Shown: positions 41,715 to 54,109 of the stretch, piece after piece
Layout of the letters: each line of letters begins with the position of its first letter
Numbering within the stretch: the first letter of the stretch is position 1
Translations under genes and position numbers: made by a program
DNA from: Meghimatium bilineatum
Lineage: Eukaryota; Mollusca; Gastropoda; Stylommatophora; Philomycidae
Length of the DNA stretch: 64,000 bases
Reading direction: 5' to 3'
NCBI GenBank assembly: GCA_034231615.1
Contig: CM067322.1
Coordinates: forward strand, 103,377,587 to 103,441,586
The notes under the pieces: generated by a model
What the model saw: the letters and a program-made list of their open reading frames with translations, nothing else
Told to the model about the DNA's origin: nothing
Databases searched by the model: none

Positions 41715-44150
41715 ATGATGATCTGAAACATGTATATATATATATATCTGTGATTCTGTCTCCTGAATAAATTTGACTGTCTTTTGTAGTTCACACAGTG
41801 GCCGATAGAGCTTTGATTCCAGTGTTGTTTCCCCTGGCCAATATGTTTGCGTCAGTGTTTCATACTCAGAACACTCTTGAAGTATATGTTTAGTATTTGG
41901 GTTGTTTGTCTTCTTTCAAAAGCTCTCCATCTATCTTGATATCACCGGGGTTATGTTTTCGTGAGAGGGTAAAGAGTGTAGTGCTGCACTTATCTGTGTT
42001 AACACTGACGCACCATCTGTTTACCCATAAGGTTAAGGCATAAACAGCTCTTTGTATTTGTTTAGTGGCCACTGTCGCACATTCATCCATGCATCAGATC
42101 AACATTTGTTTAGTGGCCACTGTCGCACATTCATCCATGCATCAGATCAACATTTGTTTAGTGGCCACTGTCGCACATTCATCCATGCACCAGATCACGA
42201 GGTCGTCAGCATACATTTTCATATTGATCTCAATTGGTAGTTCGGAAACTAGGTCATTGATGTAAACCAAGAAAAGTGTGGGTAACAGGACTCCTCCCTA
42301 GGGGACTCCATGACGCAGTAGGACTTTTTTGCTCTTGTGACCATCTAACTCCATCTAAGTGTATCCTGGCTCTTCTATTATGCAGGTATAATGTCACCCA
42401 TTTGTATATTCTTGAGTTAACCCTGCAATTTCGCAATTTCTTCAAGAGTCCTTCTTTTAAAACCTTGTCAAATGCTTTCCTGAGGTATATCCATGCTGCT
42501 AGTACCAGTTTCGTATCTTGGAAGGCGTCTTCAATGTCTTGGGAGAGGTAGGTTGCCTACTCTTCCATAGAGTAGCACTGTCTGAAGCCTGCTTGCTGCA
42601 ATACGAGAAGGTTTTCACTTTCAATGTACCACTGCATCCTAAAATTGATAATGCGTTTCATTGTTTTGCATAGACAGCTTGTGAGGCTGATGGGCCTGTA
42701 GTTGGAGACTGTGGTGCCATCCTTTTGTTATTTGAGGAGTGGTATCATTATTGCTTCTCTCCACGCCTGCGGTACATTACCTGTGGTCCAGCTTGTGTTG
42801 AAGATCTGCAGTAGCTTCGCTCTTGCTGCAATTCCCAGGTTTTTAATAATTTCATTGGACACTCCATCAGCTCCAGGGGACTTTTTCATTTTCAATTTGG
42901 ATATTGCATGCTCCAGTTCTCTCATTGTGATTGGTCCCTCCATGACTTCAGGTATAGGTTCACCATGTCCAATGTTTTTCTGGTTCTCTCGAACCTCCTG
43001 TTGTCTGCCAGGGCTAGCTTAGACATTATCGTCTTCTGCAAAAGAATCTGCAAAGTAATCAGCTGCATGTTTACCTGTTAAAGTGTTTCTATCTTTATAA
43101 AGTGTGATCCTGGTATTTCTCCCTGTACCTTCATCCTTTAGTTGTTTTACAAGTTTCCATAATTTCCTAGTATCTCTTTCTAGGTTCAGCGACTCTGTTT
43201 TTTCTTTCCAGCTGCTCCGTCTGGCTTGTAACTTGGCTCCTTGAAATTTAGCCTTTGTTTGCTGTTTAACATTTGTTGTGATGTTATTGGCTAGGTCTGT
43301 TCTCTGCCTGCTGTCTAGATGTTTCCATCTAAATTTGCAGCTTTTCCAGTTCATCATTCCAGTAGGGTTTGTAGTTTTTGCGTGCCCCCCTAGGTATGGT
43401 TTTACTAGCAGCATGTAGTATACATCTATTAAATTCACTCACTGCTTTATTGATGTCTTTGTCCAAGTTCATGTCCTTAGCTAGAACACTGGTTAAATGC
43501 TGGTACATTTTCCAGTCTGCCCTCTTATAGTTCCACCTAGTGAGCGTGCTGCTGTCCTTGGTAAATTCATTGTGGATTTCCAGAATTACTGGTCTGTGGT
43601 CACTACCCCCAAGCTGCTTTCCAATGACACGTGTGATGTTCCATTCGAGGCATGGTGAGTGTGCTGTTGTTCTTTGTAAATTCATTTTGGATTTCCCAAA
43701 AAATGGTAATTGTGAGTCTGCTGGCCGGTTAATAAGTATGATATTTTGTTTTCATCCTGCCAGCTCTAATGTTCCTTACCTCTCTTGTCCATTTGATCGT
43801 AGCCCCAGCTCTGAGAGTGGTAGCCTCTGATTTTTAAGGCTATATCGCTGCTGCTGAGGTGTGTTTCTTGAATATAGCATACATGAACTTGTTCTTCACA
43901 TAGGATATTTTCAAGCTTCAGTTTTTTAAAGTATCCACCTCTTTTGCTGTTGACACCCTCAGCATTCCAGTTTATTATATGTATTGGTGTTGGTTTGCTT
44001 GGCCAGTAGCTCTATTCCCTTGCCTCCTGGCTCCTAGGGGTAATTGAGAAGGACCTGCAGTAATTGAGGTTGGGCCCTTTCGAGGTATAGGGCCCGGCAC
44101 CGTCCCTTCCTGAATGTCCACCACAGGGCAGGCATTATAACTATTATTAG
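41715..44150 (-). mobile_element. I-like LINE with internal deletion
   Basis: Minus strand, 5' to 3': AP-type endonuclease (HIINWNAEGVNSKRGG, HVCYIQETHL near 43866, GGSDHRPVIL near 43595), linker with KPYWNDELEKL, RT fingers (KKSPGADGVSNEIIKNLG near 42870, VSNYRPISLT), YLRKAFDKVLKEGLL (about 42470), VTLYLHNRRARIHLDG, and the catalytic KMYADDLVIW near 42208. Shortly after YADD the frame is interrupted by a 48-bp triplication (42055-42191), and the element then jumps at about 41890 to the last 150 bp of the family, homologous to 18896-19052. RT thumb and RNase H are therefore deleted. Several frameshifts and stops (for example TAG near 42550) make it inactive. Confidence 0.88.
42055..42191. repeat. 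48-bp triplication inside LINE RT
   Basis: gtggccactgtcgcacattc units start at about 42066, 42114 and 42162. The minus-strand residues MDECATVATKQ are encoded three times, with a stop in the added copies. Confidence 0.95.
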
Positions 44151-45057
44151 ATATAGACATGTTTCCAATGTGTTTTGTAAATGGCAACCTGATTAATTGT
44201 GCTACAGAATGGCTACAGGACAAATACAGCAACTCAACAGTGGAGTATAGCTACACATTTAAGGGGAGATAAACAAACATCGAACATGATCATCCTGTGT
44301 CAAAGCTATCCGAAGCACGTTAGGGCCACCATAAGACATTTCCGTCATCTACGAACTCATAGACAAGATCAACATAAGATTTTCATAAAGTTGATGAAAC
44401 AAATAATCATCACAACAAATAATATACACATTTGACATGTTCCCGTATCATACCGTTTATTTGTATATTTTGCTGTTTATGGGAAAGTAGATGTACGTAT
44501 ATATACAACTTTCACGAGACTCCGTCCATAATTCTCTATTTGCCACTTAAGTCAATAATTTAACAGCCACAAGAACGCTGCTGACTTGAAACGCGACACC
44601 CGGAAAATAAATCCTATTGTTTAGTTATAAACATTAGGCTTGAGATTATTTATATTGATCAGTGTTACTGCAGCAAGGTGTAACTCTTCAGTTTTTGTAA
44701 ACATCGGTCGTCGAAGAAAATGGAATAAACAGACAAAGGAAACAGTTAAGTGTTTACTAAAGTTACCTTCCTTGATGCAGGTACGTTTCCTTGAAGGTGG
44801 ATGTCAATAAAACATCCATCAAATGTGAATCCAGGGCCCAAGTAACGTGCCTGCTTGGAATCCAGAAGGAACTTGTTCAGAATGTATACAGTGTTATGAT
44901 AAGCGAGGCAGTTATTTGGTGAAGAACTCGGGTAGATCGACTAAGCAAAGAGGGCTTAGAATGTTGACAAGGCGTGCTTTGTCTGTAGACATGAGAACTT
45001 GTTTCATGACATTTCCTGCTTCAGAGAAATTTATTGACATTGGAGAGGTTGGGTTCG
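44151..45057. other. Unassigned region, one weak open frame
   Basis: The frame at 44847-45086 (+) has coding-like Cys spacing early (GTCSECIQCYDKRG) after a possible acceptor at 44780 (ccttgatgcag), but runs into the next array without a clear end. No identity. Confidence 0.3.
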
Positions 45058-47325
45058 TAGTTTGTGTTGGTAGTTTGTGTTGGTAGTTTTGTTGATTGTG
45101 TTGCTAGTTTGTGTTGATTGTATTGATAGTTTGCGTTGATAGTTTGTGTTGATTGTGTTGATAGTTTGTGTTGATAGTTTGCGTTGATAGTTTGTGTCGA
45201 TTGTGTTGATAGTTTGTGTTGGTAGTTTGTGTTGGTAGTTTTGTTGATTGTGTTGATAGTTTGTGTGGATTGTATTGATAGTTTGCGTTGATAGTTTGTG
45301 TTGCTAGTTTGTGTTGACAGTTTGTGTTGATAGTTTGTGTTGATTGTGTTGATAGTTTGCGTTGATAGTTTGTGTTGCTAGTTTGTGTTGACTGTGTTGA
45401 CAGTTTGTGTTGATTGTGTTGATAGTTTACGTTGATAGTTTGTGTTGATTGTTTACGTTGATAGTTTACGTTGATAGTTTACGTTGATAGTTTGTGTTGA
45501 TTGTGTTGATAGTTTGTGTTGATAGTTTGTGTTGATTGTGTTGATAGTTTGTGTTGACAGTTTGTGTTGATTGTGTTGATAGTTTGTGTTGATTGTGTTG
45601 ATAGTTTGTGTTGATAGTTTGTGTTGATTGTGTTGATAGTTTGCGTTGATAGTTTGTGTTGATTGTGTTGATAGTTTGTGTTGCTAGTTTGTGTTGACAG
45701 TTTGTGTTGATAGTTTGTGTTGATTGTGTTGAAAGTTTGTGTTGATAGTTTGTGTTGATTGTGTTGATAGTTTGTGTTGATTGTGTTGATAGTTTGTGTT
45801 GATTGTGTTGATAGTTTGTGTTGACAGTTTGTGTTGACAGTTTGTGTTGATTGTGTTGATAGTTTGTGTTGATTGTGTTGATAGTTTGTGTTGATTGTGT
45901 TGATAGTTTGTGTTGATTGTGTTGATAGTTTGTGTTGATTGTGTTGATAGTTTGTGTTGATTGTGTTGATAGTTTGTGTTGATTATGTTGACAGTTTGTG
46001 TTGACAGTTTGTGTTGACAGTTTGTGTTGACAGTTTGTGTTGACAGTTTGTGTTGATTGTGTTGATAGTTTGTGTTGACAGTTTGTGTTGACAGTTTGTG
46101 TTGACAGTTTGTGTTGACAGTTTGTGTTGATTGTGTTGATAGTTTGTGTTGATTGTGTTGATAGTTTGTGTTGATTGTGTTGATAGTTTGTGTTGACAGT
46201 TTGTGTTGACAGTTTGTGTTGACAGTTTGTGTTGATTGTGTTGATAGTTTGTGTTGATTGTGTTGATAGTTTGTGTTGATTGTGTTGATAGTTTGTGTTG
46301 ACAGTTTGTGTTGATAGTTTGTGTTGATTGTGTTGATAGTTTGTGTTGACAGTTTGTGTTGACAGTTTGTGTTGACAGTTTGTGTTGACAGTTTGTGTTG
46401 ATTGTGTTGATAGTTTGTGTTGATTGTGTTGATAGTTTGTGTTGATTGTGTTGATAGTTTGTGTTGATTGTGTTGATAGTTTGTGTTGATTGTGTTGATA
46501 GTTTGTGTTGATTGTGTTGATAGTTTGTGTTGATTGTGTTGATAGTTTGTGTTGATTGTGTTGATAGTTTGTGTTGATTGTGTTGATAGTTTGTGTTGAT
46601 AGTTTGTGTTGATTGTGTTGACAGTTTGTGTTGATTGTGTTGATAGTTTGTGTTGATTGTGTTGATAGTTTGTGTTGATTGCGTTGATAGTTTGTGTTGA
46701 TTGTGTTGATAGTTTGTGTTGACAGTTTGTGTTGACAGTTTGTGTTGATTGTGTTGATAGTTTGTGTTGATTGTGTTGACAGTTTGTGTTGACAGTTTGT
46801 GTTGATTGTGTTGACAGTTTGTGTTGACAGTTTGTGTTGATTGTGTTGATAGTTTGTGTTGACAGTTTGTGTTGATAGTTTGTGTTGATTGTGTTGATAG
46901 TTTGTGTTGATTGTGTTGATAGTGTGTGTTGATAGTTTGTGTTGATAGTTTGTGTTAATTGTGTTGATAGTGTGTGTTGATAGTGTGTGTTGATAGTTTG
47001 TGTTGATTGTGTTGATAGTGTGTGTTGATAGTGTGTGTTGATTGTTTGTGTTGATAGTGTGTGTTGATAGTTTGTGTTGATTGTGTTGATAGTGTGTGTT
47101 GATAGTTTGTGTTGATAGTTTGTGTTGATTGTGTTGATAGTTTGTGTTGTTTGTGTTGATAGTTTGTGTTGTTTGTGTTGATAGTTTGTGTTGACAGTTT
47201 GTGTTGATTGTGTTGATAGTTTGTGTTGTTTGTGTTGATAGTTTGTGTTGATAGTTTGTGTTGATAGTTTGTGTTGTTTGTGTTGATAGTTTGTGTTGAT
47301 AGTTTGTGTTGATAGTTTATGTTGG
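45058..47325. repeat. Composite minisatellite, 9 + 13 bp units, 2.27 kb
   Basis: Built from tgttgatagtttg (13 bp) and tgttgattg (9 bp), often alternating as a 22-bp dimer, with acagtttg and tgctagtttg variants. The right end (46915-47320) carries gtgtgtgttgat variants. Largest array in the window; strongly strand-asymmetric (G and T rich, almost no C). Confidence 0.97.
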
Positions 47326-47620
47326 ATTGTTTGGTATTATGGGTTTGCAGTTTGGGTTGGTGATTTGAGTTGGTGGTAGTCTGGGTTGCTAGGTTGGTTG
47401 GTAGTTAAGTTGGTGTTTGGGTTGGTAGTTTGTGTAGTAGTTTGGCTTGGTTTTTTGGGATGATAGTTTGCATAAGTAGTTCTGATAAAATAATGTAATG
47501 TGTGAGTGAAAGGGAAGCTGAGGACATGATTACTAAGTTTTGTGAATTATAGAGATCGCTATAGCTTGTGGGTGAGTTGGAATAATATGACAGGAGAGTA
47601 AACTGGAACAATAAGACGTG
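47326..47620. repeat. Diverged edge of the TG-rich array
   Basis: gttggtagtttgggttgg-like motifs fade out, then unassigned sequence. Confidence 0.5.
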
Positions 47621-47880
47621 AGAGTAAAATTGGAGCACTGAGGCAGGTAAGTGAATTGGAATACTGAAGCAAGTGAGTGAATTGGAACACTGAGACATGT
47701 TAGTGAATTGGAGCACCAAAGCAGGTGAGTAAATTGGAGCACTAAGGCAGGTTAGTGAATTGGAGTACCAAAGCAGGTGAGTAAATTGGAGCACTAAGGC
47801 AGGTTAGTGAATTGGAGTACCAAAGCAGGTGAGTAAATTGGAACACTAAGGCAGGTTAGTGAATTGGAACACAAAGAAGT
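47621..47880. repeat. Minisatellite, about 27 bp x 9
   Basis: gtgaattggagcactaaggc and gtaaattggagcaccaaagc units alternate, giving a 54-bp dimer. Confidence 0.92.
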
Positions 47881-47954
47881 GTGAGCTAATTGAAGGAATA
47901 AGGCATGAAAGTTAAAGGTGTCACTAAGACTTGTGAGAGAATATGATTACTAAG

Positions 47955-48185
47955 GTATGAGAGTGAACGGTAGCACTGGACTTGAGAGTGAACGGTAGCA
48001 CTGGGCTTGAGAGTGAACGGTAGCACTGGGCTTGAGAGTGAACGGTAGCACTGGGCTTGAGAGTGAACGGTAGCACTGGACTTGAGAGTGAACGGTAGCA
48101 CTGGGCTTGAGAGTGAACGGTAGCACTGGGCTTGAGAGTGAACGGTAGCTCTGGGCTTGAGAGTGTAGGGTAGCACTGGGCTTGT
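47955..48185. repeat. Minisatellite, 25 bp x 9
   Basis: ttgagagtgaacggtagcac units. Minus-strand frames are open by chance. Confidence 0.95.
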
Positions 48186-48407
48186 GATTGGAAGTGTAAG
48201 GCGCGCAAGATGAAGAAAGTGGTCGCGCTATTAGAGCACTACTTTATCAAAATTTGAAACTAGAATATTCTCCAGGTCAGTTACACCCCATGAAACACCA
48301 GATATAAGTCCATACATGACAGAGAATGTTGTGAAACGCAATATCGGCCATTAAATCGAATTTAGGACCAACTACTGTGAGGACGTCTACTACTGCACAC
48401 CTATAGT

Positions 48408-48492
48408 GATACTTTGGTACTTCACAAATATAGTGAAAATTTGGTACTTCACAAATATAGTGAAACTTTGGTACTTCACAAATGCAGTGAAG
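48408..48492. repeat. Tandem repeat, 27 bp x 3
   Basis: tttggtacttcacaaatata units. Confidence 0.92.
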
Positions 48493-48506
48493 GGCCGCAA
48501 ACAATT

Positions 48507-48662
48507 CTCCAGCAGAGAGAACCACGTCTCAGGGCAGCAGATACGTCTCCAGCAGAGAGAACCACGTCTCAGGGCAGCAGATACGTCTCCAGCAGAGAGA
48601 ACCACGTCTCAGGGCAGCAGATACGTCTCCAGCAGAGAGAACCACGTCTCAGGGCAGCTGAG
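48507..48662. repeat. Minisatellite, 40 bp x 4
   Basis: ctccagcagagagaaccacg units, nearly identical; starts 15 bp after the preceding array. Confidence 0.95.
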
Positions 48663-48979
48663 AGGGATGGGTGTATCTCCCCTCTCCCTAGAAAGGTAAT
48701 ACATTTATGTCCGTGCCTCCATCTGTTGTATTATCACTTTGTATTATCACTTTGATGACCTTTTTGGGAAAAACGTTTGAAAGGAAGAATGTTCGTGTGG
48801 GGAGGGGGGAAGGATTGAGTTGTTCCCAATTTTCGGTTAAATTTCATGCACTAATAGTTCTGTACTGACTTCTTAAGAGGGAGCGGATTGAATACAACAA
48901 CTCTACCCTCTCATCTACGGGCTTGTTACGTTTAATATATGCAGACCAAATTTGAAATTCCTCTTGTCTCAACAGTTCT

Positions 48980-49090
48980 CAACATTTTTCTTTCTCAACA
49001 TTTTTTGTCTCAACATTTTTCTTTATCATCATTTCTCCTATTGAACATTTTTCTTCATCAACATTTCACTTTCTCAACATTTCTCTATGA
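48980..49090. repeat. Degenerate tandem repeat of tctcaacattttt
   Basis: About eight imperfect units of 12-20 bp. Confidence 0.75.
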
Positions 49091-49509
49091 AAAAGTTCTC
49101 TTTCTCTATTGTTTCCTCCATAGATACAATATCAGGCTTAGATACCACACAAATTCTTCAAACATCCATGTTCTCAAACACTTACTAGTTAAAATGTTGA
49201 CCTTTAACCCACATGTACTGCCAGGCCATTAATTTGGAAATATCTGCCGAGTTTATTTGTTCTCTCTGAACATTGTGCAGCTACTTGCTGCGTTGTTGCC
49301 CTTTAGTACTGATAGTGTGGCCTCAGAAACACCTGGCCCCCAGCCTTAACACTTCACGTGCCCCGGATGGGCCACTTTATGTTGCAAGTCTGCGATTCCA
49401 GACACAGCAGGCGCGGAGAAAAGGTTAAACGTTGTGTGAGATCTTCACAAAAGATTTACCTTTTAGCAGTAAATATATATATTCAATTTTGTCTTTAATT
49501 CGTGGCACG
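49091..49509. other. Unassigned region, no gene seen
   Basis: No convincing exon or element. Confidence 0.35.
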
Positions 49510-49666
49510 GGAAACAGATTGTAACTCACAAACTATCAAACTTTACGGAAACAGATTGTAACTCACAAACTATCAAACTTTACGGAAACAGATTGTAACT
49601 CACAAACTATCAAACTTTACGGAAACAGATTGTAACTCACAAACTATCAAACTTTACGGAAACAGA
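49510..49666. repeat. Minisatellite, 37 bp x 4
   Basis: ggaaacagattgtaactcac units. Confidence 0.95.
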
Positions 49667-49798
49667 TAGTTACTATAAAACTATACGACAACAGATAATT
49701 ACTATAAAACTATACGAGTACAGATAATTACTATAAAACTATACGACAACAGATAATTACTATAAAACTATACGAGAACATATAGTTACTATAAACTA
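49662..49798. repeat. Tandem repeat, 29 bp x 4.7
   Basis: agataattactataaaacta units follow directly. Both arrays share acagat.gt.act, so the second probably evolved from the first. Confidence 0.93.
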
Positions 49799-49856
49799 AT
49801 TACGGGTCAAAAACCTATGTCATGTCATGTTTCATAATAAATTCTGTACAAAGTGT

Positions 49857-49878
49857 ATATATATATATATATATATGA
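49857..49878. repeat. (TA)n microsatellite
   Basis: tatatatatatatatatata. Confidence 0.95.
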
Positions 49879-49995
49879 GACAGAATACAAGAACTATTCT
49901 GAAATAACATGGACAGATAACAAGTGTAATAAAGATATCTTGATATAATTCAAAAAGAGAGCTGCTTACCAACATTAGAAATAGACAATAGACAA

Positions 49996-50018
49996 TTTTT
50001 TTTTTGGGGGGGGGGGGC
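49996..50018. repeat. T9-G10-type homopolymer junction
   Basis: ttttttttttggggggggg; may be hard to sequence correctly. Confidence 0.8.
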
Positions 50019-50104
50019 AAATTGTGAGAAATGGATAGATGGAATACATTGTAACAACAGGCAAGTTGAAGACAGGAGAGGTAAGGTAGAACAAGAGAGA
50101 TGAT

Positions 50105-50412
50105 GTTGACACAAGACATGACGACACAAGACATGGCGACACAAGACATGACGACACAAGACATGACGACACAAGACATGACGACACAAGACATGACGAC
50201 ACAAGACATGGCGACACAAGACATGACGACACAAGACATGACGACACAAGACATGACGACACAAGACATGGCGACACAAGACATGACGACACAAGACATG
50301 ACGACACAAGACATGACGACACAAGACATGGCGACACAAGACATGGCGACACAAGACATGACGACACAAGACATGGCGACACACGGCATGACGACACAAG
50401 ACATGACGACAC
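50105..50412. repeat. Minisatellite, 15 bp x 20
   Basis: acacaagacatgacg and acacaagacatggcg units. No stops in several frames of both strands, hence long spurious open frames. Confidence 0.97.
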
Positions 50413-50931
50413 ACAAGGTTTGGGATTTAAAATATAAACCTGAACACTATTGGGCTTGTTTTCTTTATTTCATCCTCCCATCATTACGACAATTTGTCAA
50501 GATTTCGGGGACTTGACCCCAGAATTACTTATGCCACACAAATTACACCATGAACCTGACAACCATGTAAACAAATTTTTACAGAAAAATTGCGAAAACG
50601 AAATATTTTTGTCCATACCTACATAAATGTTGAATTTCGCACAATTTCAATGGTATACAGACAACCAATGAAATTGTTCCAATGTGATCAGTGATCATTT
50701 GTGTCGTGGAAATGTGAACAACCATTAAAGAGGTTATGTATATGGTTCTGAACAACATGCAACAATTACACACTGTACCATCACATTGCTCGAACTGGAC
50801 AGCTCTGGTTTATTGATGTATCTTCGTGACTTGTTGGATTGAATAACGCGTATATTGATATCTCTACGTGATTATTTTAGTATTGAAAGACAAGTCATCG
50901 TGCTTAACAAATAATAGAAACTTTATCTCAT
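50413..50931. other. Unassigned region, no gene seen
   Basis: Unique-looking AT-rich sequence without supported exons. Confidence 0.35.
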
Positions 50932-51225
50932 TTACACAAGATGTTTAGATAAATATTTCAAGCTGTACCTTACACGTGAAACTTGTGTTTAATTTACACA
51001 AGATGTTTAGATAAATATTTCAAGCTGTACCTTACACGTGAAACTTGTGCTTACACAACATGTTTAGATAAATATTTCAAACTCTACCTTACACGTGAAA
51101 CTTGTGCTTACACAACATGTTTAGATAAATATTTCAAACTCTACCTTACACGTGAAACTTGTGCTTACACAACATGTTTAGATAAATATTTCAAACTCTA
51201 CCTTACACGTGAAACTTGTGTTTTA
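50932..51225. repeat. Minisatellite, 57 bp x 5
   Basis: acaacatgtttagataaata units ending acgtgaaacttgtgctt. Confidence 0.95.
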
Positions 51226-51483
51226 ACATCTGCACTGACCTCTTCTTTTTTAAATCTCCAAGACTATCCATTTCCACTCACTCAGTCTCACGAGACATGA
51301 GATCATGGAGAAATGTTAGGATCTCCTACTTTCTTATCATCCTTAACATCGACCTCGCGACCTCATCCAACTCTCGTTATCGGACACGACTCCCAGCGAT
51401 GTGATACCAGTTAGAGGAGACACAGCTGGTTGCGCTAGACGTGTTTGTGTAACGAAATCATCCAGGATAGAACCATTCCTAGA

Positions 51484-52260
51484 TGAGAGCAAGTCACAGA
51501 CTACTGTGACAGAACTATCGATAGATGAGAGCAAGTCACAGACTACTGTGACAGAACTATCGATAGATGAGAACAAGTCACAGACTACTGTGACAGAACT
51601 ATCGATAGATGAGAGCACGTCACAGACTACTGTGACAGAACTATCGATAGATGAGAACAAGTCACAGACTACTGTGACAGAACTATCGATATATGAGAAC
51701 ATGTCACAGACTACTGTGACAGAACTATCGATAGATGAGAGCACGTCACAGACTACTGTGACAGAACTATCGATAGATGAGAACAAGTCACAGACTACTG
51801 TGACAGAACTATCGATAGATGAGAACAAGTCACAGACTACTGTGACAGAACTATCGATATATGAGAACAAGTCACAGACTACTGTGACAGAACTATCGAT
51901 AGATTAGAACAGTCACAGACTACTGTGACAGAACTATCGATAGATGAGAACAAGTCACAGACTACTGTGACAGAACTATCGATAGATGAGAACAAGTCAC
52001 AGACTACTGTGACAGAACTATTGTTAGATGAGAAGTCACATAATTTTGTGACAGAAATATCGCTAAATGAGAACAAGTCACAGACTTCTGTGACTCTGTG
52101 ACAGAAATATCGCTAGATGAGAAGTCACGCACTTCTGTGACAGAACTATCATTAGATAAGAACGAGTCACATACTTATGTAAACGAACTATCGCTAGATA
52201 AGATACAAGTCACAGACTTCTGTGACAAAACTATCGCCAGATAAGAACAAGTCACAGACA
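51484..52260. repeat. Minisatellite, 42 bp x about 18, each unit a hairpin
   Basis: gatgagaacaagtcacagac then tactgtgacagaactatcg. Each unit contains gtcacag-acta-ctgtgac, a perfect 7-bp inverted repeat with a 4-base loop. Copies 51484-52020 are homogeneous; those from 52020 to 52260 decay progressively. Period 14 codons; both strands open by chance. Confidence 0.97.
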
Positions 52261-52439
52261 TCTATAACATACACATTGGTAAATAAGAACACATCAAACA
52301 TTAATAACAAAACTGTGTTGACATACCAGAACACATAGCAAATAGCTCCTGACAAATCTGATGTTATGAAAAATATCATGACATCCATCTGATATAGATA
52401 CATTCTCTCACAATGACATCATAAACTATGAGAGAATTG

Positions 52440-53655
52440 CAGTTGTAACAGAAAAATTATACCAAATAGTTACAGAAATGTAGTTGTAAGAAAGACATTA
52501 AAACTACCTTTGGCAGATCTGGTTGTAACAAACAGATTATAACCAACTGTGATAGAACTGGTTGTAACAAAGAGATTATAACCAACTGTGAGAGAACTGG
52601 TTGCAACAAACAGATTATAACCAACTGTGAGAGAACTGGTTGTAACAAACAGATTATAACCAACTGTGAGAGAACTGGTTGTAACAAACAGATTATAACC
52701 AACTGTGAGAGAACTGGTTGTAAAGATTAAAACCACATAGTACAGAACAGTAGTTCTAACAAGGAGATTGTAACAATCTATGACAGAACTTTAGTTGTAA
52801 CACAGAGATTATAACACAACTGTAACAGAACTATAGTTGTAACATAAAGATTATAACCAACTGTAACAAGACTACAATTGTAATACAGGAATAATAACAC
52901 AACTGTAACAAGACTATAGTTGTAACGCAAAGATAATTATCAACTGTAACAAAACTATAATTGTAACAGAGACTATAACACAATTGTTAGAAGACTATAA
53001 TCGTAACACAAATATTATAGCACAACTGTAACAAAACTATAATTGTAACACAGAGATTAAAGCACAACTATAACAAGACCATAATTGTAACACAGAGATT
53101 ATAACACAATTGTAACAAAACTATAATTGTAAAATAGAGGTTATAACACAAATGCAGCAAGATTATAATTATAACATAGAAATTATAACACAACTGTAAC
53201 AAGATTATAAGTGTAACACAGATATTATACCACTATTGCAACAAGACTATAATTGTAACATAGAGATTATAGCACAATTGGTAGAAGACTATAATTGTAA
53301 CATAGAGATTATATCACAATTGTAGCAAGACTATAATTGTAACATAGAGATTATAGCACAATTGTAACAAGACTATAATTGTAACATAGAGATTATAGCA
53401 CAATTGTAACAAGACTATAATTGTAACATAGAGATTATAGCACAATTGGTATAAGACTATAATTGTAACATAGAGATTATAGTACAATTGTAACAAGACT
53501 ATAATTGTAACATAGAGATTATAGCACAATTATAACAAGACTATAATTGTAACATAGAGATTATAGCACAATTGTAACAAGACTATAATTGTAACATAGA
53601 GATTAAAGCACAATTGTAACAAGACTATAATTGTAATATAGAGATTATAGGCAAC
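52440..53655. repeat. Minisatellite, 37-42 bp x about 30, graded
   Basis: Left part: gagaactggttgtaacaaac, 37 bp. Right part: ataattgtaacatagagatt, 42 bp. The middle (52740-53300) has intermediate, diverged units, so it reads as one array with two homogenised ends. Confidence 0.93.
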
Positions 53656-53854
53656 TGTTAAACATATAAATGTCAACAATCACATAAAGTTATCTTCAGC
53701 ACGTGTAGGCAACAAATGATTTCCTACTTTGATTGAACTGATAATCCACACATCCAGCAACTAGTTCATTTGTTTTTTGATGTTATAATCTATTAATTGG
53801 TTCACCAGTCTTCCACATACTCGCTCAGTTAGTGACCTATTATTGACCAGTCGT

Positions 53855-54085
53855 TCACCCATCACTCACACAGTGACCCGTTTTCGACCAGCAGTAGACC
53901 CATTAACTCATTCAGTGACCCATTATTGACAAACCCTTCCGCCATTCACTCACTCAGTGACCCATTATTGACAAACCTTTCCACCATTCACTCATTCAGT
54001 GACCCATTATTTACAAACCTTTCCACCATTCACTCAATCAGTGACCCATTATTGACAAACCCTTCCGCCATCCACTCACTCAGAA
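53855..54085. repeat. Minisatellite, 42 bp x 5
   Basis: cattcactcactcagtgacc and cattattgacaaacctttcc form the unit. Confidence 0.92.
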
Positions 54086-54109
54086 AAAGTTTTTTTACCT
54101 TCTTCTTCT

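Noticed and set aside
49832..50416. Long frames such as 194 codons of MSCVV-type repeats
   Set aside because: Pure 15-bp array translation; three frames of one strand and one of the other are open together.
51401..51907. 168-codon frame of SQTTVTELSIDE repeats
   Set aside because: 42-bp array; the opposite strand is open over the same stretch and the frame is lost as the array decays.
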